From Pedobacter roseus (GTDB lineage: Bacteria; Bacteroidota; Bacteroidia; Sphingobacteriales; Sphingobacteriaceae): a stretch of 64,000 bases of DNA. Shown here piece by piece: positions 53,146 through 62,680 of this stretch. The notes below the pieces were generated by a model. It saw only the letters and a program-made list of their open reading frames with translations, was not told where the DNA came from and did not search any database. A program made the position numbers and the translations under genes. The DNA is taken from contig NZ_CP060723.1 in the NCBI RefSeq assembly GCF_014395225.1, positions 5,518,001 to 5,582,000 of the forward strand. The letters run 5' to 3'. Within the stretch, counting starts at the first letter, position 1, and the number at the start of each line of letters is the position of its first letter.

Positions 53146-55404
53146 ATGCAGTTCAAGAAAACCTCGTCTATTCTATTTCTAACCGCCTCTCTATTCACCC
53201 TTAATGTCGCTGCACAGCAAAAAACCAAACTTACGCAATATGTAGATCCACTGATTGGATCAGCAAAACACGGTCACGTTTTTGTTGGCGCCAATGTTCC
53301 TTTTGGGGCTGTACAACTTGGGCCAAACAATATTTTTGAGGGCTGGGACTGGTGCAGTGGCTACAATTACATCAGTAACACCATAACGGGCTTTGCACAT
53401 ACTCATCTAAGTGGTACCGGAATCGGCGATTTGGGCGATATTTCAATCATGCCTGCAACGGGTAAATTATTGCTCGAAAAAGGTAAAACTGCCGACGATG
53501 AGAACGGTTACCTGTCTAAATTTTCACACCAAAATGAAGTAGCAAAAGCAGGTTACTACAGTGTATTACTTGATAAATACCAAATTAAAGCAGAATTAAC
53601 CGCAACCGAAAGGGTAGGTTTTCATCAATATACCTTTAAAAAAGGAACCGGAAATCCGCATATCATCATCGATTTAATCGAAGGCATTGGTTGGGACAAA
53701 CCAGTTTCAGCATCATTTAAACAGCTGGATGCAACAACCATTGTTGGACATAGAAATTCGAAAGGCTGGTCTGACGATCAGCGCCTTTATTTTGTAATTA
53801 AATTATCTCAACCGATTAAAAACCTCGTGCTTTATGATAGTACAGTAGTTAAAAGCGGTACAGAATTATCAGGCAAAAAGTTAAAGGCAGTTGTTAATTT
53901 TGATGCCATTAAGAATGAAAAATTACAGATTAAAGTGGCTTTATCTCCTGTAAGCTCAGAAAATGCCATTTTAAACTTAAAAACGGAGCTTCCGGGTTGG
54001 GATTTTGCCGCTACAGTTAAAAATAGTGATGCAAAATGGGAAAAAGAACTGTCCAAAGTTAATATTGGTGCCTCTAACACGACTAAAAAGGTGTTTTATA
54101 CTGCTTTATACCACACCATGATTGCGCCATCTTTATTTAACGATGTAAATAAAGATTATCGCGGAACAGACAAAAAGGTGTATAAAAAAGCAAATTTTAA
54201 TAACCTCACTACTTTTTCGCTATGGGATACGTACAGAGCGGCTAACCCATTGTACACCATCCTGCATCAGGATAAAGTAAGCGATGTGGTTAATACCATG
54301 CTGGCCATTTATAAGCAACAGGGAAAATTGCCCGTTTGGCATTTAATGGGTAGCGAAACCAATACGATGGTGGGTTATCATGCCGTTCCGGTTATTGTAG
54401 ACGCTTATTTAAAAGGATACAGGGGTTTTGATGTAAACCTTGCTTTTGAAGCTGTTAAACAATCGGCCATGCAAAAAACCGATGGCATCGATTATATCCA
54501 GCAACTTAAATATATTCCGGCCGATAAAGTAAATGAATCGGTGGCAAAAGCTTTAGAATACGCCATTGACGATTATTGCATCGCGATGTTTGCCAAAGCA
54601 CTGAATAAAACCAAAGATTATCAATATTTCAGCAAAAGAGCACAGCTATATAAAGAGTACTTCGATAAAGATGTGCAGTTTATGAGGGGAAAATTAGCCG
54701 ATGGTACCTGGAGAACTCCTTTTAGCCCGGTAGCTTCTAAACACCGTGAAGATGATTATACCGAAGGAAATGCATGGCAATATACCTGGTTAGTGCCTCA
54801 GGATGTGGAAGGACTGATCAAATTATTTGGTGGCGACAAAGCATTCGTAAATAAATTGGATTCTTTATTTTCGGTAAAGGCAGAGCTTGGAGAAAACAGT
54901 TCCCCCGATATTTCCGGATTAATTGGAAACTATGCACAGGGAAATGAGCCTGGTCACCATATTACTTATTTGTATGCTTATGCTGGTCAGCCCTGGAAAA
55001 CAGCCGACCTGATCCGTAAAATCGATCACGATTTTTATTCTTCAAAACCGGATGGATTGTGCGGTAATGAAGATGTAGGCCAGATGAGCGCCTGGTATGT
55101 TTTTACTGCCATGGGTTTTTATCCGGTTAATCCGGCAAATGGCGCTTACGTTTTCGGAACACCTTTGCTTAATGATGCAACCATCACCCTGGCGGGGAAT
55201 AAAAAGTTCAGCATCAAAGTGATTGGTAACAGCGCAGAGAACAAATACATTCAGAGAATTGTACTGAACGGTAAACCTTACACCAAATCGTATATTCTTC
55301 ATAAAGCAATTGTAGCTGGTGGAAGTATTCAGATTTACATGGGAAATAAACCATCCGAAACCTGGGGCGTAAAACCTGAGGACAGGCCGGTATCCACAAA
55401 ATAA
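53146..55404 (+). CDS. GH92 alpha-mannosidase
   Basis: A 752-residue secreted enzyme (signal cut near LNVAAQQ) of the calcium-dependent exo-alpha-mannosidase family. Characteristic blocks are YVDPLIGSAKHGHVFVGANV, GFAHTHLSGTG, TFSLWDTYRAANPLY, GNEPGHHITYLYAYAG and CGNEDVGQMSAWYVFTAMGF. The usual length is 700-780. It removes terminal mannose, probably from N-glycans or yeast-type mannans; linkage specificity cannot be told from motifs. The GH2 gene follows on the same strand. Confidence 0.95.
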   Translation: MQFKKTSSILFLTASLFTLNVAAQQKTKLTQYVDPLIGSAKHGHVFVGANVPFGAVQLGPNNIFEGWDWCSGYNYISNTITGFAHTHLSGTGIGDLGDISIMPATGKLLLEKGKTADDENGYLSKFSHQNEVAKAGYYSVLLDKYQIKAELTATERVGFHQYTFKKGTGNPHIIIDLIEGIGWDKPVSASFKQLDATTIVGHRNSKGWSDDQRLYFVIKLSQPIKNLVLYDSTVVKSGTELSGKKLKAVVNFDAIKNEKLQIKVALSPVSSENAILNLKTELPGWDFAATVKNSDAKWEKELSKVNIGASNTTKKVFYTALYHTMIAPSLFNDVNKDYRGTDKKVYKKANFNNLTTFSLWDTYRAANPLYTILHQDKVSDVVNTMLAIYKQQGKLPVWHLMGSETNTMVGYHAVPVIVDAYLKGYRGFDVNLAFEAVKQSAMQKTDGIDYIQQLKYIPADKVNESVAKALEYAIDDYCIAMFAKALNKTKDYQYFSKRAQLYKEYFDKDVQFMRGKLADGTWRTPFSPVASKHREDDYTEGNAWQYTWLVPQDVEGLIKLFGGDKAFVNKLDSLFSVKAELGENSSPDISGLIGNYAQGNEPGHHITYLYAYAGQPWKTADLIRKIDHDFYSSKPDGLCGNEDVGQMSAWYVFTAMGFYPVNPANGAYVFGTPLLNDATITLAGNKKFSIKVIGNSAENKYIQRIVLNGKPYTKSYILHKAIVAGGSIQIYMGNKPSETWGVKPEDRPVSTK

Positions 55405-55409
55405 TGACG

Positions 55410-55514
55410 GAATGATTGAATGAGAGAATGATGAAATTTGTAATAACGAACAACTTCATTCACTCATTCAATAAATTAGTCATTCAATCATTCTATCACT
55501 CACTCACTCACTCA
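55410..55514. repeat. Inverted repeat and (CACT)4 microsatellite before GH2
   Basis: GAATGATTGAATGA (55410-55423) is exactly complementary to 55480-55493. It is followed by four CACT units plus CA (55497-55514), ending 4 bp before the GH2 start codon. Confidence 0.8.
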
Positions 55515-55518
55515 ATAT

Positions 55519-58125
55519 ATGAAGAAAACATTTCTACTCCTTTTACTTTGTTCGGCCCTATTCGTAAGTGCGCAACAGCGTTACGAATTAAACTCTGGCT
55601 GGGTATGCACCAATATTAAAGATGCGCAATCTACTGGCTCTGAAATTTCGAAAACTAGTTTTTCGATCAACAATTGGATTCCTGCAACTGTTCCTGGAAC
55701 GGTTTTAACCACCCTATTGAACAATAAAAAAGTTCCTGATCCATTTTATGGAATGAACAACGAAAAGATTCCTGATGTATATAAAACCGGCAACGATTAT
55801 TATACCTACTGGTTTGTAAAAGATTTTGAAGAACGCGCCACGGGTAACGAACAGGTTTGGTTACAGTTTAGGGGAATAAATTACAAAGCTGAAATTTACC
55901 TGAACGGAAAAAAAGTAAATCCGAAAACCCAGGTTGGGATGCACCTTAGGGCACAATATAACATCACCAAACTATTGTCTGCTAACGGAAAAAACAGATT
56001 GGCTGTTATTGTTTATCCGCCAGATTTTCCAGGTAATCCTAACGGTGGCCAGGGTGGTGACGGAACCATTGCAAAAGGTTTAACCACGCAATATACTGCA
56101 GGTTGGGACTGGATTCAACCCACCCGCGACCGTAATACCGGAATCTGGGATAAAGTAACCATCGAAAAAACCAAAAGCATCAATATCCAGAATCCTCAGG
56201 TTATAACTTTGGTGCCGGGCAAACGTTTACCAGAAGGCAAACAGAATCCTGCTACCGTTAAAGTTTCAGTTGAAGTCGAAAACCCGACCAATCAGCCTGT
56301 TTCAGGTACTTTACAATATCAGATCGCAGGTAAGCTGGTGAAACAGCCTGCAACCGTCGCAGCAAATAAAACAACAATTGTTAAACTTCCTGATTTATTG
56401 CTAGAAAACCCAAAGTTGTGGTGGCCAAGTGGTTATGGTGCGCAAAATCTTTATGATGTAAAAATCGAATTTGTTGCAGCCAATCAAACATTGGATCAGG
56501 AGCAGCTTAAAGTTGGCGTACGCCAGATCGATAATATCTGGAACGAGCATACCAAAAGTATGGGCGCTTTTGTAAACGGGCAAAAGATTTTTATTAAAGG
56601 AGGCAACTGGATCATTTCTGATGCAATGTTACGCTTTAGCGATGCCCGTTACGATGCAGAAATCCGTTACCACAAGGATATGAACCTCAACCTGATCAGA
56701 ATCTGGGGTGGGGCAATACTGGAAAGGCCTGAATTTTACAATGCCTGCGATAAATATGGTTTATTGGTATTTCAGGATTTCTGGTTCAGTGGCGATTGTA
56801 ACGGCCGTTGGGTAGACCCGATGAAAAAAGAAGATCAATGGACAAGGAGAAATTATCCGGATGACCACAACCTCACTCTAACTGCTATTGAAGATCAGAT
56901 CAAAATGATCAGAAACCACGCTTCGCTGGCTTTTTGGTGTGGTGGAAATGAAATTACCCCACCTGAAGATATTTTAGAACCTCTAAAAAACGACATCCTT
57001 CCACGTTTGGATGGCACCAGAAAACTTTTCGACTTCTCTAACAGTGATGAAATGTCGTTCAACTCAATCGGTGGTAATGGTGATGGTCCTTATGGCATCC
57101 AGGATATTAAAACTTTTTGGGGTACCAGAACTTTTCCTTACAATTCGGAAGTTGGATCGGTAGGGGTAGGCGATTATGCTTCTTTGCTCCGTTTTATTCC
57201 AAAAGAAAACCTGATTGCGCCACAATACAAGGGCAAACCCGATTCGGTATGGGATTATCATAAATACATTTCTTACGAGCAGTACCTTAATCCTTATGGC
57301 AAACCAAAAAGTGCCGAAGATTTTGCGATGAAAGCACAATTGGCCAATTACGACCAGTACAGGGCGCTAATGGAAGGTTTTTCTAACAAAATGTGGGATT
57401 GGTACACCGGTTCCATTATCTGGAAAACCCAAAACCCATGGACGGCCATGCGTGGGCAGATGTACGATTATTACCTTGATCCCAATGCTTGTTTATACGG
57501 CTTGAGGAAAGGTAGTGAACCGTTACATGTGATGATGAATCCTTTAGATAGCATGGTTACCATTGTAAACAACGGATTTACTACCAAAAACAACCTGATG
57601 GTGCAGGCAAAGGCCTATGATATGGATGGGAAAGATTATTTCTACTCTCAGGCCTTCAACTCGGTTGGTCCATCTTCGGTGAGGAGACTTTTTCCTATGA
57701 ATGAGTTTTTAACCAAACTGGATAAAAAGGAAGGTTTGTTTGTTTCGTTAAGGATTTTAGATCAGAAGCAAAATATTTTAAGTGAGAACATTTATTGGCT
57801 GGCCGGAAAAGATGGCGAGTATTCAGGCTTGAAAAATATCAAAAAGACGCCATTGAAAATTGCAGCTGTTGATCAGAAAAACGGAAAAGTGGCTGTAACC
57901 CTAAGCAACGCAGCTGGAAATCCTGTCGCGTTTTTTAACCGTGTTGCTTTAATCAATGCGAATAGCAACGAGCGGATATTACCTAGCTTTTATGATGATA
58001 ATTATGTAAGCATTTTGCCGGGAGAGAGTAAAACAGTAACTGTAGAATATACTGGTAAACAAAGCAATTTAGCTGTAGAAGTGTATGGCTGGAACGTAGA
58101 GAAACAGAAAGTGAATATCCAGTAA
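55519..58125 (+). CDS. GH2 glycoside hydrolase (beta-mannosidase / exo-beta-glucosaminidase-like)
   Basis: An 868-residue secreted enzyme (signal cut near FVSAQQ). The order is jelly-roll domain (about 20-200, WIPATVPGTVLTTLLNNKKV), immunoglobulin-like domain, TIM barrel (about 330-640) and C-terminal beta domains. The acid/base is Glu478 in CGGNEITPP and the nucleophile Glu544 in NSEVGSVGV. The overall text is nearer to mannosylglycoprotein endo-beta-mannosidase and CsxA-type exo-beta-glucosaminidase than to LacZ. With GH92 and GH29 it fits breakdown of the Man-GlcNAc core of N-glycans. Confidence 0.9.
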   Translation: MKKTFLLLLLCSALFVSAQQRYELNSGWVCTNIKDAQSTGSEISKTSFSINNWIPATVPGTVLTTLLNNKKVPDPFYGMNNEKIPDVYKTGNDYYTYWFVKDFEERATGNEQVWLQFRGINYKAEIYLNGKKVNPKTQVGMHLRAQYNITKLLSANGKNRLAVIVYPPDFPGNPNGGQGGDGTIAKGLTTQYTAGWDWIQPTRDRNTGIWDKVTIEKTKSINIQNPQVITLVPGKRLPEGKQNPATVKVSVEVENPTNQPVSGTLQYQIAGKLVKQPATVAANKTTIVKLPDLLLENPKLWWPSGYGAQNLYDVKIEFVAANQTLDQEQLKVGVRQIDNIWNEHTKSMGAFVNGQKIFIKGGNWIISDAMLRFSDARYDAEIRYHKDMNLNLIRIWGGAILERPEFYNACDKYGLLVFQDFWFSGDCNGRWVDPMKKEDQWTRRNYPDDHNLTLTAIEDQIKMIRNHASLAFWCGGNEITPPEDILEPLKNDILPRLDGTRKLFDFSNSDEMSFNSIGGNGDGPYGIQDIKTFWGTRTFPYNSEVGSVGVGDYASLLRFIPKENLIAPQYKGKPDSVWDYHKYISYEQYLNPYGKPKSAEDFAMKAQLANYDQYRALMEGFSNKMWDWYTGSIIWKTQNPWTAMRGQMYDYYLDPNACLYGLRKGSEPLHVMMNPLDSMVTIVNNGFTTKNNLMVQAKAYDMDGKDYFYSQAFNSVGPSSVRRLFPMNEFLTKLDKKEGLFVSLRILDQKQNILSENIYWLAGKDGEYSGLKNIKKTPLKIAAVDQKNGKVAVTLSNAAGNPVAFFNRVALINANSNERILPSFYDDNYVSILPGESKTVTVEYTGKQSNLAVEVYGWNVEKQKVNIQ

Positions 58126-58135
58126 ATAAATTCTC

Positions 58136-58168
58136 AGACCTCGCAGGTTTCAAAAACCTGCGAGGTCT
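58136..58168. repeat. Inverted repeat, type 3 (perfect 15-bp arms)
   Basis: AGACCTCGCAGGTTT and AAACCTGCGAGGTCT are exact complements separated by 3 bp. The sequence is related to the repeat at 26041-26088. It follows the GH2 stop codon by 10 bp. Confidence 0.85.
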
Positions 58169-58185
58169 AAACAACGAAGGCAACA

Positions 58186-58218
58186 AAAAATGGCGATACT
58201 TTTGATATCGCCATTTTT
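58186..58218. terminator. Bidirectional terminator between GH2 and the ferredoxin gene
   Basis: AAAAATGGCGATA pairs with TATCGCCATTTTT across a 7-base loop, giving T runs on both strands. Confidence 0.92.
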
Positions 58219-58236
58219 GTTTATATTATTTACTGA

Positions 58237-58563
58237 TTAGCTTACGCCATGTAATTTTACTTTTAATCCGTCCATATTGTTATTTAACTGCAACTGACAG
58301 GCTAAGCGTGAGTTGGGTAACAGATCAGGCAAAGTATCTAACATGGCATACTCATCGTCTGTCATTTCGTTAAGTTTTTCTTCGCCTTCCAAAACATCAA
58401 CACAACAAGTGGCGCATAAAGCCATTCCGCCACAAGTGGCAAGAATATCGTATTCCGATGCCTTTAAAAACTCCATTAGGCTTAAGCCCATATCGGTTGG
58501 GGCAACGTGTTCAGTAACCGAGCCATCCGGCTCCTGCATATATATATTGATGTTATTTTCCAT
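58237..58563 (-). CDS. Adrenodoxin-type 2Fe-2S ferredoxin
   Basis: A 108-residue cytosolic electron carrier. The cluster cysteines are Cys44, Cys50 and Cys53 in ATCGGMALCATC plus Cys89 in SRLACQL, the CX5CX2C...C spacing of the vertebrate-adrenodoxin/Isc type, with an extra Cys54. The acidic middle EKLNEMTDDEYAMLD is the usual partner-binding helix. It lies 43 bp downstream of the flavoprotein reductase gene on the same strand, so the reductase very likely reduces it. Confidence 0.92.
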   Translation of the reverse strand: MENNINIYMQEPDGSVTEHVAPTDMGLSLMEFLKASEYDILATCGGMALCATCCVDVLEGEEKLNEMTDDEYAMLDTLPDLLPNSRLACQLQLNNNMDGLKVKLHGVS

Positions 58564-58606
58564 TTTTAGTTCTCTTGTTATTTGAATAGCAAATATAGGA
58601 GAAAGC

Positions 58607-59617
58607 TTAAAATTCTGAAACTCCGTTTACAGTTGTATATTTCATGGTGTATTTAACACCCGGATTCATGTACGAATACGCGCTGTGACTCATTAATGCC
58701 GCCTCGTGGAAACCACAAAGAATCAACTTTAACTTGTTTGTGTAAGTATTGATATCGCCAATAGCATAAATGCCTGGGATGTTGGTCGAATAATCATCAA
58801 CATTAACTTCGATTGCACTTTTGCTGATGTTTAAGTTCCAGTCTTCAATCGGGCCTAATTTAGGGCTCAAACCGAACAAAGGAATTAAGTGATCGGCCTC
58901 AACAATCGTTTTTTCCATGGTACGGTTCTGAACAATTTCAACTTGCTCCAATTTATCCGTTCCGTGTACAGCCTGAAGATTACTGTTTAAAACCAGATTG
59001 ATTTTTCCGCTTTCTGCCAATGCCATTACTTTAGAAACCGAATCTGGTGCACCACGGAAACTTTCGCTCCTGTGAACCAATGTTAACTCAGAGCAAACTT
59101 CAGCTAAGTAAATGGTCCAATCCAGGGCTGAATCGCCTCCACCTGCAATTACCATTTTCTGGTCGCGGTATTTTTCCGGATCAAGGATCATGTAATTTAC
59201 ACCCTTGCCGTTTTCAAAGTTTTCTAAATTTTCTACAGCTGGTTTACGTGGCTCGAAACAGCCTAAACCGCCGGCAATAACCACAACTTTAGCTTCGATA
59301 ATGGTACCCATATTGGTGGTTAAAACGAAATCGGCTTCGCCACGCTTTTCTAAACCTTCTATACGCTCACCTAAAGTAAAGGTAGGATGGAAAGGCTTGG
59401 CCTGCTCCATTAAATTATCGATAAGTTCCTGAGCCAGCACAGAAGGATAACCAGGGATATCGTATATCGGTTTTTTAGGGTAAATTTCAGACAGCTGACC
59501 ACCAACCTGAGGAAGGTAATCAATTAAATGACAACGCATTTTTAATAAACCGGCTTCAAAAATGGCAAATAAACCAACCGGACCAGCGCCTATTACGGCT
59601 ATATCAGTAGTGATCAT
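58607..59617 (-). CDS. Thioredoxin-reductase-like ferredoxin-NAD(P) reductase
   Basis: A 336-residue flavoprotein. FAD binding is shown by IGAGPVGLFAIFEAG near residue 10 and IYAIGDINTYTNKLK near 290; the NAD(P) site is MVIAGGGDSALDW near 155. The CxxC redox pair of true thioredoxin reductase is absent, as expected for the YumC/TrxR-like ferredoxin reductases. It passes electrons from NAD(P)H to the 2Fe-2S ferredoxin encoded next. Confidence 0.9.
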   Translation of the reverse strand: MITTDIAVIGAGPVGLFAIFEAGLLKMRCHLIDYLPQVGGQLSEIYPKKPIYDIPGYPSVLAQELIDNLMEQAKPFHPTFTLGERIEGLEKRGEADFVLTTNMGTIIEAKVVVIAGGLGCFEPRKPAVENLENFENGKGVNYMILDPEKYRDQKMVIAGGGDSALDWTIYLAEVCSELTLVHRSESFRGAPDSVSKVMALAESGKINLVLNSNLQAVHGTDKLEQVEIVQNRTMEKTIVEADHLIPLFGLSPKLGPIEDWNLNISKSAIEVNVDDYSTNIPGIYAIGDINTYTNKLKLILCGFHEAALMSHSAYSYMNPGVKYTMKYTTVNGVSEF

Positions 59618-59786
59618 TAAAGAAAAATTTGACGCAAAGTTACAAAATAAAGTCTTATCAATTCTGCTATTTAGAAATATTCTAGATAATTTTGCAATCC
59701 TATTATATTCAGTATTTTATATGCTTTGAGCTAATTGAAAACAAAAGTTAAAGGTTTTTAGTGATTTAAAGCAAATTATAATTGGT

Positions 59787-60305
59787 CTATAGGTTTAGTG
59801 GAGGATTGATTCTTTCTTGATCCGAATGATAAAAGGATAATATTTTAGCTTTGCCAATAATCCGTTCTCCTTCATGGATATACCATACCTGACCAAGATT
59901 TAAATAGGGGTGGAGTGAAGGGAAATCAAGAAACCTAACTTTCACATTCTTTTTCTCCCCAGGCTCTATCGTAGGCCACTCGCTAAAATTAATATCCCCA
60001 ATAAAGGTTTGTAACATTTGGTATTGTTTGTATTCGAATACATGATTGGGTCTGAAGCCTGATATAATACCTGATTTTCTTCCTCCATCATTTGTTGGCT
60101 TCAATTCCAGTTCTGCCTGCACTAAAATTAATGAATTTGAATTTTCATACTCTATTTCGTTGAAACTTGCTAATGTGTATTTGTCGTATGCCATTAAATC
60201 AAAAACTTTTGATTCGCCTGTTGCCAACCATTTTTTATAAATAAGTATTCCATTTTGATATAGATACAGCTCATTATTTTTGATCTCTTTATGAATCTTC
60301 ATCAT
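59787..60305 (-). CDS. Hypothetical protein, possible beta-rich fold
   Basis: A 172-residue soluble protein that begins MMKIHKEIKNNELYLYQNGI. It has alternating hydrophobic strands (NSLILVQAELELKP, then KNVKVRFLDFPSLHPYLNLG) and a closing VWYIHEGERIIGKAKILSFY, which suggests a beta-barrel or EF-Tu-domain-2-like fold. I do not recognise a family. It starts 11 bp after the stop of the prolyl oligopeptidase gene on the same strand and is likely co-transcribed with it. Confidence 0.6.
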   Translation of the reverse strand: MMKIHKEIKNNELYLYQNGILIYKKWLATGESKVFDLMAYDKYTLASFNEIEYENSNSLILVQAELELKPTNDGGRKSGIISGFRPNHVFEYKQYQMLQTFIGDINFSEWPTIEPGEKKNVKVRFLDFPSLHPYLNLGQVWYIHEGERIIGKAKILSFYHSDQERINPPLNL

Positions 60306-60316
60306 AGTTTACAGCT

Positions 60317-62443
60317 TTACCAGCTCATCCCCAAATTCTGAAACACAAAACTCCATACATCTGCAGCTTCTTCGATCAGTTTTGTGGTTGGTTTGCCCGC
60401 TCCATGGCCAGCTTTGGTTTCTATCCTAATTAAAACCGGGTTTTCGCCTTTATATTTTTCCTGTAAGGTTGCCGCAAATTTGAAAGAATGGGCAGGTACC
60501 ACTCGGTCATCATGATCCGCAGTAGTAATTAGGGTTGCAGGATAATTAACACCGCTTTTTATATTATGAAGCGGTGAATATTTGATCAGGTAATTAAAAT
60601 CTTCCTTTTTATCGCTGGTTCCGTACTCAACAGCCCAGCCCCAGCCAACGGTAAATTTGTGGTAACGAAGCATATCCAATACGCCAACGGCAGGTAAAGC
60701 TACTTTAAAAAGATCGGGCCGTTGCGTCATGCAGGCACCAACCAAAAGTCCGCCATTTGAACCGCCCGAAATGGCAATTTTAGATGGATTGGTGTATTTT
60801 TCTTTCACCAGGTATTCGGCTGCGGCAATAAAATCGTCGAATACATTTTGTTTTTTGGCTAACATGCCGCCTTTATGCCAGGCTTCGCCATACTCACTTC
60901 CGCCGCGCAAACTAGGCTGTACGTAAATACCACCGCGCTCTAAAAACAACATACGTGATAAGCTGAATGCAGGCGTTAAACTGATCTGGAAACCTCCGTA
61001 AGCATAAAGGTAAACGGGGTTATTACCATCTAATTTGATGTCTTTTTTATGTACAATAAACATCGGTACCTTGGTGCCATCTTTAGAAGGGTAAAATACC
61101 TGTTTGGTTTCATAATCGTCGGTATTGAACTTCAGTTCTGATTTTTTATATAAAATCGATTCGGCCTTGCCCACATCATAACGATAAATGCTGCTCGGAG
61201 TGGTGAAGTTAGTAAAGGTGTAGAAAAATTCTTTGTCTTCTTTGTATCCTCCAAAACCACCAACCGTGCCTATAGCAGGCAATTTTACATCGCCAATTTT
61301 CTTGCCGGTTAAATCAAATTGAATAATATTTGTGCTGGCATCTTTTAAATAGGTTGCCCAAAGGAATCCTCCACCAGTTCCAATGCCTTCTAGCGCCAGC
61401 TTAGATTCCGGAATGATTTTTTGCCAGTTTTTCGGATCTGCATTTTTCGGATCAACCAGAACCACTTGTTTATTCTCTGCGCCTAAATCGGTGTTTACCA
61501 ATAATTTGTTGCCTATGTTGTCAACAACGCTGTGATTATGCTCATAACCTTTAATTAGAGGTGCTATTTTGCTATCCGGTATTTTTAAATCCTGATAATA
61601 CAATGCATTGCCCGAGGTACCTGCACTGGCATATACGACTAAAAAGCGCTCATCTTCGGTAACGCTGGCACCAAAATAAAGGTTAGGATTGGTTTTGTCT
61701 TCAAAAATTAATTGGTCGTTTTTCTGTAAATCGCCTAACTTATGGAAATATACTTTTTGATACTTATTGGCAGCCGAAAGGTCGGTTCCTTTGGCGGGTT
61801 CATCAAACTTACTATAATAAAAACCATCACCTTTCCATGCTGCGCCCGAAAATTTGGTCCATTTCAGTTCGTCGCCCAATTTCATCTTGGTGGCAATTTC
61901 CATTACATAAATATTGCTCCAGTCTGATCCGGCCTGCGCCACAGAATAAGCAAGGTATTTCTTATCGTGAGAAACACCAAGAAGCGAAACAGCCGCAGTA
62001 CCATCGGCCGTGAGTTTATTTGGATCGAGAAAAACATCCTCTTTGCCATCAAGGCCTTTTTTTATAAACCAGATGCTTTGGTTTTGCAATCCATCGTTTT
62101 TGGTAAAGAAATAATATTCGCCAACCTTAAATGGAGCTGATTCTTTCGGATAGTTCCAGATTTCAGTTAAACGCTTTTTAATGTCTGCACGGTAAGGAAT
62201 TTGATCCAGATAGTTTTGGGTTACTTTATTTTCGGCAATTACCCAGGCTTTGGTTTCGGCAGAGGTGTCGTTTTCCAGCCAACGGTATGGATCGGCAATC
62301 GTAGTGCCGAAGTAATTGTCTTTAGTGTCGTCTTTTTTCGTTTCAGGATATTTCATCAATGTTATTTTTTCTGCAGGTTTTTTGCCCTGGTTACAGGCGA
62401 AAAGGCTTAATGCAAATAAGCTTAATAGAATTTGTTTTTTCAT
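60317..62443 (-). CDS. S9A prolyl oligopeptidase, lipoprotein
   Basis: A 708-residue peptidase with lipobox Cys17 (LFACNQGKK), so probably periplasmic and membrane-anchored. A seven-bladed propeller fills about residues 80-430 and an alpha/beta-hydrolase domain the rest. The catalytic Ser is in SGGSNGGLL near 560, Asp in TADHDDRVVP and His in KAGHGAGKPT. It cleaves short proline-containing peptides. The nearby hypothetical gene follows it by 11 bp. Confidence 0.95.
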   Translation of the reverse strand: MKKQILLSLFALSLFACNQGKKPAEKITLMKYPETKKDDTKDNYFGTTIADPYRWLENDTSAETKAWVIAENKVTQNYLDQIPYRADIKKRLTEIWNYPKESAPFKVGEYYFFTKNDGLQNQSIWFIKKGLDGKEDVFLDPNKLTADGTAAVSLLGVSHDKKYLAYSVAQAGSDWSNIYVMEIATKMKLGDELKWTKFSGAAWKGDGFYYSKFDEPAKGTDLSAANKYQKVYFHKLGDLQKNDQLIFEDKTNPNLYFGASVTEDERFLVVYASAGTSGNALYYQDLKIPDSKIAPLIKGYEHNHSVVDNIGNKLLVNTDLGAENKQVVLVDPKNADPKNWQKIIPESKLALEGIGTGGGFLWATYLKDASTNIIQFDLTGKKIGDVKLPAIGTVGGFGGYKEDKEFFYTFTNFTTPSSIYRYDVGKAESILYKKSELKFNTDDYETKQVFYPSKDGTKVPMFIVHKKDIKLDGNNPVYLYAYGGFQISLTPAFSLSRMLFLERGGIYVQPSLRGGSEYGEAWHKGGMLAKKQNVFDDFIAAAEYLVKEKYTNPSKIAISGGSNGGLLVGACMTQRPDLFKVALPAVGVLDMLRYHKFTVGWGWAVEYGTSDKKEDFNYLIKYSPLHNIKSGVNYPATLITTADHDDRVVPAHSFKFAATLQEKYKGENPVLIRIETKAGHGAGKPTTKLIEEAADVWSFVFQNLGMSW

Positions 62444-62482
62444 AGCGAAACAGATTTATTTACTAATATATGTCTTTTTTTT

Positions 62483-62613
62483 CTTCGGGTTGATTTCACA
62501 GATTTTGGAATTACACTGATTATTGATTTGCCTGGGCATCCAAAACATTTCAACTTTTAAACATTGCAACCATACCACACTTCTTTTTTTCCTTCGGGTT
62601 GATTTCACAGATT
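62483..62613. repeat. Direct repeat pair before lpxH
   Basis: A 22-bp text beginning CTTCGGGTTGATTTCACAGA occurs at 62483-62504 and again at 62592-62613, in the promoter region between the prolyl oligopeptidase and lpxH genes. Filler of the kind AACATTTCAACTTTTAAACA lies between. Confidence 0.75.
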
Positions 62614-62680
62614 ATGGTGCTTGGTCTTTCGGCTTTACTCTCTAAGCTTTCCACTTTTTTCCCTTACCTTTGAAAAATAC

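Noticed and set aside
55497..55514. CRISPR-like or VNTR array
   Set aside because: It is a four-base unit repeated four times without spacers; no CRISPR repeats or cas genes occur in the window.
62621..62680. Longer start of lpxH
   Set aside because: The 20 added residues come from promoter repeat DNA; LpxH starts just before the ASDFHLG block.
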